Shown here piece after piece: positions 1-7,401 of a stretch of DNA of 12,065 bases. The notes under the pieces were generated by a model. That model was not told the origin of the DNA, ran no database searches, and saw only the letters and a program-made list of their open reading frames with translations. The translations under genes were made by a program, and so were the position numbers. This DNA comes from Candidatus Woesearchaeota archaeon (GTDB lineage Archaea > Nanobdellota > Nanobdellia > SCGC-AAA011-G17 > GW2011-AR17), in the NCBI GenBank assembly GCA_003694495.1, contig RFJO01000053.1, positions 1-12,065 of the forward strand. Reading direction: 5' to 3'. Positions within the stretch are counted from its first letter, which is position 1. Every line of letters begins with the position of its first letter.

Positions 1-1
1 A

Positions 2-637
2 GCTTATATAGTTGGATTAATATTAATTGTTCTCTTAGATGTTTATGCTATAATGGTAGAATTATGGAAGCTTTTTTTTACTTTAACCACGTTGCTGGTT
101 TTGATACACCTTGCCGCGTTTGTCGTTTACAAAAGACTTAAAGCGAAGAAAACTAAAAAGGTTAGTAAACCTATAAAAAAAACCAAGAAGGTTAACCCGA
201 ATTTTATGGAAAAACTTAAACTAAACAAAAACACATTTTACTTTGTAGCATTCTTGGCTATTGTTATAGCCTTATTTTACCTATTTGTTTTGGAAAAATG
301 GGTTTGGTTTTTTAGCTTGCTGGCAGTGTTGGTTGTGTTGCAAACTATGCTGTTCTTAAATCGTAAAAAGATTGTGCATAAAGTTAGCAAAAAGGTTGTC
401 GTGAAAAAAACTAAGAAAAAAACAACGTCAAAAAAAATTGAAACTGATTTTGATAAGTTGTATAACATGATACAGGAAAAAGGTGAAGTTACTTTAAAAG
501 ACGTCCAAAAAGAGTTTAACATATCTGCAGAAAAAGCTGAAGAATGGGCACGGTTGCTTGAGAATTATAACCTGATAGAAATAGTTGTGCCGGCGTTTGG
601 TGATGTGAAACTAAAGGTGAAACAAGATGGAAAATGA
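2..637 (+). CDS. Membrane protein with C-terminal winged-helix-like domain, 5'-partial
   Basis: Function not recognised. The first in-frame ATG is at 53 (194 aa from there), but the frame is open to the window edge, has no ribosome binding site before that ATG, and encodes a further hydrophobic stretch upstream, so the true start probably lies outside the window. Counting from the ATG at 53, membrane segments fall at about residues 7-26, 61-80 and 83-102, separated by very Lys-rich stretches (28-50 and 104-128) that should face the cytoplasm. Residues about 130-190 look like a small winged-helix fold (a helix, an ISAEKAEEWAR-type second helix, then a beta wing containing VVPAFGDV). It overlaps the following secretion ATPase gene by 11 bases and is very likely co-transcribed with it. 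An accessory or assembly role in the pilus-type machine is inferred from position only. Confidence 0.7.
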   Translation, partial: AYIVGLILIVLLDVYAIMVELWKLFFTLTTLLVLIHLAAFVVYKRLKAKKTKKVSKPIKKTKKVNPNFMEKLKLNKNTFYFVAFLAIVIALFYLFVLEKWVWFFSLLAVLVVLQTMLFLNRKKIVHKVSKKVVVKKTKKKTTSKKIETDFDKLYNMIQEKGEVTLKDVQKEFNISAEKAEEWARLLENYNLIEIVVPAFGDVKLKVKQDGK

Positions 638-2123
638 AGAAAAGTATAATATTAAATGTGAAGGGATAACAACTTCAGTTCAAATTAAGGGTAAAGGCAA
701 ATCTTTAAAGTATCAAGTTAAACTTCCAGAGTTTAAGCCCGCAACAATGGCGTTGCTTGAGAACATAAAAAGCAAGCTTATATTGGAAATGGATATAAGC
801 GGCGTGGAAATGTTTGACCAGAAAGTGGTTGAAAGATTGAAAAAGCAGTTTAAGCACAGGTCTGAAGATTTGATTAAGGAAGAACTGCCAAAGTTGTCTG
901 CTGAGGTGAAAAAACAGTTAACGTCTAAGCTTATAAGAGACATGCTTGGCCTGGGTAACTTTGAGTTTCTTTTATCTGATGAACAACTGGAAGAGATTGT
1001 GGTTAATTCTTCAAATGAACCTGCAAGGGTGTACCATAAAAGGTATGGCTGGCTTGTAAGCAATATTAAACCTGAAAATGAAGCACAAATACAAAATTAT
1101 GCTAACATAATTGCCAGAAGAGTTGGAAGACAGATAACAACGCTTACGCCTTTGCTTGACGCGCACTTGGTTACAGGAGACAGGTCGAACGCTGTGTTGT
1201 TTCCAATATCAACGAAAGGGAACACCATAACCATAAGAAAGTTTGCACGGGACCCGTGGACCATGGTGGATTTTATAAGGAATAACACGTTGTCTTCAGA
1301 AATCTTTGCTTTGCTGTGGCTGGCGTTTGAGTATGAACTTAACGTGTTGTTTTCCGGTGGGACTGCTGCAGGTAAAACTTCAATGTTGAACGTATGCATG
1401 CCGTTCATACCGCCTAACCATAGAATCATAAGCATTGAGGACACGAGAGAGTTGCAGTTGCCAAAGCATTTGTACTGGACGCCGTTGACTACAAGGCAGC
1501 CTAACATTGAAGGCAAAGGGGAAGTTAAAATGCTTGACCTTTTGGTTAATTCGTTAAGGATGAGGCCGGACAGGATTATATTGGGGGAAGTTAGGAGAAG
1601 CCAGGAGTCTGAAGTTATGTTCGAGGCGATGCATACAGGGCACTCGGTTTACGCGACTGTGCACGCGGATAGTATGCTTGAAACGATAAGGAGGTTGGTT
1701 AACCCTCCTATAAACACTCCGCCGAACCTGCTTAACGCTGTTGACCTTAACATAGTTATGTTTAGGGATAGGAGAAGGGGTATAAGGAGGGCTATGCAGA
1801 TTGGAGAGTTCTTACTCTCAGAGGAAGGTGATAAGGTTTATGCAAAGCCTAACCTTTTGTACAGATGGAACCCTAACAAGGACAAAATTGTTCCGCATTC
1901 AGCTAGCCAAAAGCTGTTCGAAAAGTTGAGCGAGCATACTGGCATGAACATGAGCGAGATTAACAAGGAGCTTAAAAATAAAAAAGTTATACTTGATTGG
2001 ATGGTTAAGCAGAACTTGAGGGATATTAAAAGCGTGGGGGATGTTATGAAAAATTATTATCTTGACCCTGAGGCTGTGTTGAAGAAAGCTACTACTAAAA
2101 AAACAGTGAGAAAGAAAAAATGA
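627..2123 (+). CDS. Type II/IV secretion system ATPase (VirB11/TadA/ArlI-like)
   Basis: A 498-residue cytoplasmic hexameric-type ATPase that would power assembly of a type IV pilus-like filament or secretion apparatus. The N-terminal part (about 1-230) includes the GDRSNAVLFPIS and TIRKF elements of the family's N-terminal domain. The motor domain has Walker A GGTAAGKTS (244-252), an acidic IEDTREL box (270-276), Walker B RIILGEVR (316-323) and a His box GHSVYATVHA (338-347). The GGTAAGKTS form is usual for archaeal members rather than the bacterial GxTGSGKT. The tail is Lys/Arg-rich. The start at 627 has an AAGGTGA-like ribosome binding site at 614-620, inside the previous gene. The stop overlaps the next ATG (ATGA), so it is translationally coupled to its membrane partner. 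The exact system (pilus, archaellum-like, Tad-like) cannot be fixed because no pilin or peptidase is in view. Confidence 0.93.
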   Translation: MENEEKYNIKCEGITTSVQIKGKGKSLKYQVKLPEFKPATMALLENIKSKLILEMDISGVEMFDQKVVERLKKQFKHRSEDLIKEELPKLSAEVKKQLTSKLIRDMLGLGNFEFLLSDEQLEEIVVNSSNEPARVYHKRYGWLVSNIKPENEAQIQNYANIIARRVGRQITTLTPLLDAHLVTGDRSNAVLFPISTKGNTITIRKFARDPWTMVDFIRNNTLSSEIFALLWLAFEYELNVLFSGGTAAGKTSMLNVCMPFIPPNHRIISIEDTRELQLPKHLYWTPLTTRQPNIEGKGEVKMLDLLVNSLRMRPDRIILGEVRRSQESEVMFEAMHTGHSVYATVHADSMLETIRRLVNPPINTPPNLLNAVDLNIVMFRDRRRGIRRAMQIGEFLLSEEGDKVYAKPNLLYRWNPNKDKIVPHSASQKLFEKLSEHTGMNMSEINKELKNKKVILDWMVKQNLRDIKSVGDVMKNYYLDPEAVLKKATTKKTVRKKK

Positions 2124-3031
2124 AGCTGAAGTTTATACCGTTTTCTTTAGTATCAATTAACCAGCTGAAAAAAGGTAGCAAAATATTTATGCCTATTAGT
2201 TTGTGGTATAATAAGAAGTTTAAGTCGCTAAAACTTAACATTAAACATGCAAGATTGGATGTTAACGAGAAAGATTATTTTGCAATGTGCTTATACTCAT
2301 CTTTAATTTTTTTTATATTGGTAGGTTTGACGTTTACTGTCCTGCTTTCAATGCTTAAGTCAAAAGGCATTATAACAACAAATGTGTTTACGTCAAGTTT
2401 TATTATAACTTTAATTTTAACGTTTTTTGTGTTTTTGCAACAGCTGAATTATCCTAAACTTCTAAAAAATAGAAGGCTGAATGATCTTGAAAAAAACTTG
2501 TTGCATGCGTTAAGGAATGTTTTGGTGCAAGTTAGCGCAGGCGTGCCGTTGTTTAACATATTAGCCAACATAGCCAATTCAAATTTTGGAGAGATATCCA
2601 ACGAGTTTAAGATGGCGGTCAAGGAGATCAGTGCTGGCGTGCCAGAGGCTGACGCGTTGAAAAACCTTACAATGAACAACCCTTCAACTTATTTCAGGAG
2701 GGCAATGTGGCAGTTGTCAAACGGTATGAAGTCTGGCAGCGACATTGGCCAGGTGTTGCAGGAAATAATTTCGACAATATCCGAAGAACAATTAGTGCAG
2801 ATAAAAACTTACGGCTCGGAACTTAACCCGATAGCGATGTTTTACATGCTGTTAACTGTCATCGTGCCGGCGTTGTCAATAACGTTCCTTATAATACTTT
2901 CATCATTTTTATCATTTTCAGAAAACTTGACGAAAGCTTTGCTTTTGTTCCTTTACTCTATTGTAACGTTTATACAATTGATGTTTTTAGGGATAATTAA
3001 AGCGAAAAGGCCAACATTGATGGGTGATTAA
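2120..3031 (+). CDS. TadC/ArlJ-like membrane platform protein 1 (T2SSF domain)
   Basis: A 303-residue inner platform protein of the pilus/secretion machine, expected to sit in the membrane and contact the ATPase encoded just before it. Membrane segments fall at about 54-77, 88-108, 236-265 and 270-294. Between them, about 125-230, is the cytoplasmic helical T2SSF domain, with the repeated short feature VSAGVP / ISAGVP and a MKSGSDIGQVL segment typical of the family. The basic N-terminus (about 1-50) precedes the first membrane span. The ATG overlaps the ATPase stop codon by four bases (ATGA) and the stop is directly followed by the ATG of a second paralogous platform gene. The arrangement of one ATPase plus two TadC-like proteins is seen in many archaeal type IV pilus loci. 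Confidence 0.88.
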   Translation: MKLKFIPFSLVSINQLKKGSKIFMPISLWYNKKFKSLKLNIKHARLDVNEKDYFAMCLYSSLIFFILVGLTFTVLLSMLKSKGIITTNVFTSSFIITLILTFFVFLQQLNYPKLLKNRRLNDLEKNLLHALRNVLVQVSAGVPLFNILANIANSNFGEISNEFKMAVKEISAGVPEADALKNLTMNNPSTYFRRAMWQLSNGMKSGSDIGQVLQEIISTISEEQLVQIKTYGSELNPIAMFYMLLTVIVPALSITFLIILSSFLSFSENLTKALLLFLYSIVTFIQLMFLGIIKAKRPTLMGD

Positions 3032-4009
3032 ATGAAACTGTATAATTTAACAACCAAACTGGTACCAGGGAAGCTTAGAAAAAGGCTGTTGTATGCTGTG
3101 CAAAACGCGGAAAGCGTTTACCCAGCCGAAAAAGTGTTAGGTTTCATGATATTGTTTTTGTTGGTTCTTTCTATAGGTTTAAGTTTTTTTGTAGCATTGA
3201 TAACTAAAATTGGTCTGGGGTATGCGTTTTTGTTGTCTCTGTTTTTCTTGTTCTTTTCATCTTACCTTATAGCGGTTGTCCAGGCGGATAAGAAAGCTAA
3301 ACTTGTTGATGAACTTTTGCCGGACGCGTTGCAGCTTATGGCAAGCAACTTAAGGGCTGGAATGGGTATTGAAAAGGCAATGATGCTTGCGGCAAGGCCG
3401 GAGTTTGGGCCGTTGGAGAAAGAGATTTATACGGTCGGAAAAGAAGTGGCAACAGGGAAGGATATAAGTAAAGCGTTGCTTAACATGACAAAAAGGGTTA
3501 ACTCGAGAGCTTTAGAACAGGTTGTGAACCTTATAATCTCTGGACTTAGGTCGGGGGGGAAGTTGTCAGAGTTGTTGGATAATAGTGCAGAGGATTTGAG
3601 AAGGCAAAAGATTATCAAAGAAAAAATTAAAAGTAATGTTCAGGTTTACATAATATTTATATTTGTTGCAGCTGGGATAGGCGCGCCGTTCCTGTTTGCG
3701 TTGTCGTTGTTCTTGGTAAAAGTTGTTATAGCGAATTTTGCTAACATAGACGTGCCGACAAGTGCGGCGTCCTCTATACCAATATCAATAAAGTCTGTAA
3801 AAATAAGCACGTCTTTTATACTGAAGTTTATATTGTTAAGCTTAACAACCACATCAATACTAAGTTCGTTTACCTTGGGATTAATAAGCAAAGGCAAAGC
3901 CAGGGAAGGCGCGAAGTTTATACCTTTGCTAATTTTGTTCTCGATAGGCGTATTTTTCTTAATAAGTTATGTTATTGAAAATGTGTTTGGAAACTTTTTA
4001 ACATTTTAA
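3032..4009 (+). CDS. TadC/ArlJ-like membrane platform protein 2 (T2SSF domain)
   Basis: A 325-residue second platform protein. Membrane spans are predicted at about 35-57, 61-84, 203-232, 261-285 and 297-315. The cytoplasmic T2SSF domain is about 96-190, beginning LPDALQLMASNLRAGMGIEKA, the usual domain signature, and including SGLRSGGKLSELL. It begins on the base after the previous stop codon, with a GGGTGA ribosome binding site (3022-3027) inside the end of that gene. The two platform proteins are clearly paralogous in architecture but diverged in sequence, so they probably form a heteromeric platform for the one ATPase. The gene ends the pilus-type operon. The next gene has its own promoter. 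Confidence 0.88.
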   Translation: MKLYNLTTKLVPGKLRKRLLYAVQNAESVYPAEKVLGFMILFLLVLSIGLSFFVALITKIGLGYAFLLSLFFLFFSSYLIAVVQADKKAKLVDELLPDALQLMASNLRAGMGIEKAMMLAARPEFGPLEKEIYTVGKEVATGKDISKALLNMTKRVNSRALEQVVNLIISGLRSGGKLSELLDNSAEDLRRQKIIKEKIKSNVQVYIIFIFVAAGIGAPFLFALSLFLVKVVIANFANIDVPTSAASSIPISIKSVKISTSFILKFILLSLTTTSILSSFTLGLISKGKAREGAKFIPLLILFSIGVFFLISYVIENVFGNFLTF

Positions 4010-4019
4010 AATTCGCATA

Positions 4020-4031
4020 AATTATTTAAAC
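4020..4031 (+). promoter_or_regulatory. TATA box of the KaiC-like gene
   Basis: A TTTAAA core at 4025-4030 lies in the 45-base gap after the platform genes. Its centre is about 27 bases before the ATG at 4055, where archaeal transcription would start, and no ribosome binding site precedes that ATG. This suggests a leaderless or nearly leaderless transcript separate from the pilus operon. Confidence 0.5.
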
Positions 4032-4054
4032 TAATGCTGTTTAATTTATTATGA

Positions 4055-4777
4055 ATGAAGAAAAGAAAAGTAATGGAAAATGATCTTGTGCCAACGCATA
4101 TATCTGTATTTGATAAAATTAGTTTTGGCGGGTTCAAGCGTAATAGTATAAACTTGCTTGCTGGCAACCCTGGCACGGGTAAAACAATATTCTCTGCGTT
4201 GTTTTTAATAAACGGGATAAAATATCAAAATGAGCCGGGAATTTATATCACGTTTGAAGAGAAAAAAGAAAATTTTTACAAGGACATGTTAAGTTTGGGT
4301 TACGACATGGCCAAGTATGAAAAACAAGGGAAGTTTGCGTTTCTTGAGTATACGCCTGAACAAGTAAGGAACGTTTTGGTTGAGGGTGGAGGGGTTATAG
4401 AAAGTATGATTGACAAGATTAAAGCTAAAAGGATAGTGCTTGATTCTATCACTTCTTTTACATTATTGTATGAAGATGAGCTTGCAAAGAAGGAAGCAGC
4501 GTTGTCGTTGTTTGACCTGATAAACAAATGGGATGCCACGGCGTTGTTGACTTCACAAAACGAAATTAACAGCGATACGGAAGTTAAAGTCAGCCTGGAG
4601 TTTGAGGTTGACAGTGTGGTGTTGTTTTATCATTTTAGGCATAAGGGTGTGAGGAAAAGGGCGATAGAAATACTTAAGATGAGGAGAAGCGATCATTCTG
4701 AAAAAGTGTTTGAGATGGATATAACAAGTAAAGGCATAGTGATAAATCCGAACAAAATTGTTAAGTTCTTAGATTAA
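4055..4777 (+). CDS. Single-domain KaiC-like RecA-superfamily ATPase
   Basis: A 240-residue P-loop ATPase of the KaiC/RadA-like group, with one KaiC domain rather than the two of cyanobacterial KaiC. Visible motifs are an N-terminal target-recognition-like start (VPTHISVFDKISFGGF), Walker A GNPGTGKT (37-44), a TFEEK segment with the candidate catalytic glutamates E68/E69, Walker B RIVLDSIT (126-133, D130), and the late KaiC signature ILKMRRSDHS (206-215). Such proteins are common in archaea as signalling or regulatory ATPases, and ArlH of the archaellum motor is a relative. Its position behind a pilus ATPase and two platform proteins makes a role in regulating that machine plausible but unproven. 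Starts at 4055 or 4073 are both possible; 4055 fits the TATA spacing. The stop overlaps the stop of the convergent gene by nine bases. Confidence 0.9.
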   Translation: MKKRKVMENDLVPTHISVFDKISFGGFKRNSINLLAGNPGTGKTIFSALFLINGIKYQNEPGIYITFEEKKENFYKDMLSLGYDMAKYEKQGKFAFLEYTPEQVRNVLVEGGGVIESMIDKIKAKRIVLDSITSFTLLYEDELAKKEAALSLFDLINKWDATALLTSQNEINSDTEVKVSLEFEVDSVVLFYHFRHKGVRKRAIEILKMRRSDHSEKVFEMDITSKGIVINPNKIVKFLD

Positions 4778-5194
4778 GACTTTCTTTCTATGCTCGTAAT
4801 ACGCTTTGCCTAACTTCTTTTTTAAATGCTTATTTTCTTGTTTTATTCTAAAAATTAAAAACACAATCGTTGCTATTGTGAATATGGTAAAATAAATATT
4901 GCCAAGCATGATTGAGATGCCGGTGAAGGATAACATTACGCCAAAGTATATCGGGTGGGACAGTTTTGAGTATATGCCGTGTATGACGAACTTTTTTAAT
5001 CTTGGTTTGCCGTAGCATAAGCCCCAGTTCGGGCCGATAGTGAACTTGGCAACCCACCAGATGCTTAGCCCTAACAATGAAAGTAACAAGCCTGTTATGT
5101 GTTTAATGTCTAATATAAAATTGTAAAACAGGATGTAAACTAAAAGTAATGTTGTTATTAATGGTATAATATCTCCAACTCGTTCATATTTCAT
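4769..5194 (-). CDS. Isoprenylcysteine carboxyl methyltransferase/PEMT-like membrane methyltransferase
   Basis: A 141-residue integral membrane protein with predicted spans at about 7-28, 31-53, and a pair of helices over 84-117. The SAM-binding signature of the ICMT/PEMT superfamily is visible: HGIYSKLSHPIYFG (72-85, matching the usual Y-x-x-x-R/S-H-P-x-Y-x-G pattern) and a C-terminal E120...LGKAYYEHRKKV block. It would transfer a methyl group from S-adenosylmethionine to a membrane-associated substrate. The substrate cannot be told from sequence; prokaryotic relatives include enzymes acting on small thiols and on lipids. It follows copA on the same strand after 23 bases but has its own TATA box, so it may be expressed separately. 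It ends tail-to-tail with the KaiC-like gene, with a nine-base overlap. Confidence 0.85.
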   Translation of the reverse strand: MKYERVGDIIPLITTLLLVYILFYNFILDIKHITGLLLSLLGLSIWWVAKFTIGPNWGLCYGKPRLKKFVIHGIYSKLSHPIYFGVMLSFTGISIMLGNIYFTIFTIATIVFLIFRIKQENKHLKKKLGKAYYEHRKKVLI

Positions 5195-5214
5195 GTTATA
5201 ACCTAATGCCTTTT

Positions 5215-5223
5215 TATTTATAA
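5215..5223 (-). promoter_or_regulatory. TATA box of the ICMT-like gene
   Basis: Read on the minus strand the site is TTATAAATA, centred about 25 bases before the ATG at 5194. It overlaps the stop codon of copA. There is no convincing ribosome binding site before the ATG, so the message is probably leaderless. Confidence 0.5.
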
Positions 5224-7368
5224 CCTTTTTTTTCTTAATAACAACGAGTTTGTTATAACACTGACTGAACTGAACGCCATTGCCCCGCCGGCTATCATCG
5301 GGTTTAATAGCCAGCCGGTAAACGGGTATAATAAACCTGCAGCGATGGGTATGCCTAAGGAGTTATAAACAAGCGCCCAAAACATGTTTTGCTTGATCTT
5401 TTTCATTGTAAGTTTGCTAAGTTTGATCGCTTTAGCAATGTCTATCAAATCATTTTTCATTAAAACAATGTTGCCAGTTTCCATTGCAACATCTGTGCCT
5501 GAGCCCATGGCTATGCCTATGTCTGCCTGGGCAAGCATTGGGGCATCGTTTATACCGTCGCCGACTGCGGCAGTTTTGCCGAGATTTTGAAGCTGTTTAA
5601 CGTGTTTTGCTTTATCTTCAGGTAAAACTTCTGCAAAATAATTTTTTATGCCGGCTTTTTTTGCTATTGCTGCGGCAGTCTTTTTGTTATCGCCGGTGAT
5701 CATGTATACTTCCAAACCTAATTTTTTTAATCTTCTTATTGCCGAAGCTGAGTTTTCTTTAATTTCGTCAGCGACAGAAACTACGCCTTTGACAACATTA
5801 TTCTCGGCAAGGGTTATCACAGTCTGGCCTTGATTTTCAAACTCTTCAATCTGTTTTTGGTAAGGTGAAAGGCCTATGCCTTTTTCAAGCATTAACTTTG
5901 GACTGCCAAGGTAATATTCTTTACTCCCTATCTTGGCTTTAACACCTTTCCCGGTTATTGATTTAAACTTTGTTACCTTCTTTAACTTAAGACCCTTTGC
6001 TTTTTTTACAATCGCTTCCCCGATAGGGTGCTCAGAGTGGTTTTCTATACTTGCAGCCAAAAGTAAGGTGTCTTTATCACCTAAAACATTTGTAACTTCC
6101 GGCTGGCCTTTCGTGATTGTGCCGGTTTTGTCAAAAACGATGTACTTTAACTTGTAAGCCGATTCCAGGCTATCTCCCCCTTTGATTAAGATGCCGTGGC
6201 GCGCGCCTTTACCAGTCCCAACCATGATTGCAGTCGGTGTGGCTAAACCTAACGCGCACGGGCATGCTATGACTAACACCGCAACTGATGCCTTTAAAGC
6301 AAACCCGATTGATGAGCCTATAACAAAGTACCAAGTTAAGAAAGTTATAACCGAGATTAGTATGACTGCTGGGACAAAGTAAGATGAAACGCTGTCAGCG
6401 AACCGTTGGATTGGAGCCTTTTTACTTTGAGCGTCTTCAATCAATTTAATGATCCTTGCAAGAGTTGTCTCTGAGCCAACTTTGGTGGCTTTAAACTTAA
6501 AACTGCCAAGCTTGTTTATGGTTGAGCCTATAACCTGATCGTTTTTTTTCTTTTCAACAGGAAGACTTTCACCTGTCACAAGACTTTCATCGATAGTAGT
6601 GTGACCTTCGATAATAATACCGTCAACAGGAACCTTTTCACCCGGCCTGACTAAGATTATGTCGCCTTTCTTAACATCATCAATAGGAATTTTTAACTCT
6701 TTATTGTTTCTTATAACTGTTGCATATTTGGCGCCGAGTTTCATTAACTTTGAAATTGCCTGAGATGTTTTGTTCTTAGCTATAGCTTCAAGATATTTTC
6801 CGAACACGACTAAGGTGATAAGCACAGCAGAGGCTTCAAAGTATTGGTGTTCGCTAGGATTGAAAAGTATAACATAAACTGAAAAAAAGTATGCGGCAGA
6901 TGTGCCTAATGCGATAAGAGTGTCCATGTTAGCAGTCTTGTTCTTTAAAGCTGCCCAGGCGCCCTGATAAAATTGTTTGCCTATGTAAAACTGCACAGGG
7001 GTTGCCAAAAGCCACATGAGGTAGTCTTGGAATGGTAACGGCGATTTCATGAAAAACATGCCAAGGATGAAAGCCGGTAATGCAAAAATAGTGCTGATTA
7101 TGACTTTCTTTTTTAGCTCAAGAATTTCCTTTTTTTTGTTAACGAAACCTTTGTCGGTTAAAATTTTAGCGTTGTAGCCTTTGTTTTCTATTGACTTAAC
7201 TATAGTGTTTTCGTTGGTTTGATTTTCGTCAAAAACAACCTTGGCTCTTTCTGTTGCAAAGTTGACTGATGCATTTTTAATGCCTTTCTCTTTGCTTAAC
7301 GTCTTTTCAATTAAGGTTACACAACTCTGACAATGCATGCCTGTAATCTTTAAATCGACACTTTTCAT
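5218..7368 (-). CDS. copA: Cu(+)-exporting P1B-type ATPase CopA
   Basis: A 716-residue copper-translocating ATPase that exports cytosolic Cu(+) across the membrane. One N-terminal HMA domain carries GMHCQSC (Cys13, Cys16). The actuator loop has TGES (265-268). The membrane metal site is CPC (369-371). The phosphorylation motif is DKTGT (413-417), with an SEHP nucleotide-binding motif (H447-P448), TGDN (558-561) and GDGINDAP (603-610). Y668-N669 and M697/S701 in the last helices are the residues that mark the Cu(+)/Ag(+) P1B-1 subgroup, as opposed to zinc or cobalt pumps. Length and motif order are complete, with no truncation. It lies 33 bases after the HMA-DsbD_2-cupredoxin gene in the same direction, with its own TATA box. 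Expression as part of a copper response is inferred from the neighbouring chaperone and regulator-like genes. Confidence 0.97.
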   Translation of the reverse strand: MKSVDLKITGMHCQSCVTLIEKTLSKEKGIKNASVNFATERAKVVFDENQTNENTIVKSIENKGYNAKILTDKGFVNKKKEILELKKKVIISTIFALPAFILGMFFMKSPLPFQDYLMWLLATPVQFYIGKQFYQGAWAALKNKTANMDTLIALGTSAAYFFSVYVILFNPSEHQYFEASAVLITLVVFGKYLEAIAKNKTSQAISKLMKLGAKYATVIRNNKELKIPIDDVKKGDIILVRPGEKVPVDGIIIEGHTTIDESLVTGESLPVEKKKNDQVIGSTINKLGSFKFKATKVGSETTLARIIKLIEDAQSKKAPIQRFADSVSSYFVPAVILISVITFLTWYFVIGSSIGFALKASVAVLVIACPCALGLATPTAIMVGTGKGARHGILIKGGDSLESAYKLKYIVFDKTGTITKGQPEVTNVLGDKDTLLLAASIENHSEHPIGEAIVKKAKGLKLKKVTKFKSITGKGVKAKIGSKEYYLGSPKLMLEKGIGLSPYQKQIEEFENQGQTVITLAENNVVKGVVSVADEIKENSASAIRRLKKLGLEVYMITGDNKKTAAAIAKKAGIKNYFAEVLPEDKAKHVKQLQNLGKTAAVGDGINDAPMLAQADIGIAMGSGTDVAMETGNIVLMKNDLIDIAKAIKLSKLTMKKIKQNMFWALVYNSLGIPIAAGLLYPFTGWLLNPMIAGGAMAFSSVSVITNSLLLRKKRL

Positions 7369-7390
7369 TTTAATTATTACTTTTTATTTC

Positions 7391-7400
7391 ATATAAATAT
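7391..7400 (-). promoter_or_regulatory. TATA box of copA
   Basis: The minus-strand sequence ATATTTATAT lies directly after the stop codon of the upstream gene, centred about 27 bases before the copA ATG at 7368. No ribosome binding site is seen before that ATG. A separate leaderless copA transcript is likely, though read-through from the upstream genes is also possible. Confidence 0.45.
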
Positions 7401-7401
7401 T

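Noticed and set aside
4740..4800. Terminator between the convergent KaiC-like and ICMT-like genes
   Set aside because: The genes overlap by nine bases and I see no hairpin or clear T-run on either strand.
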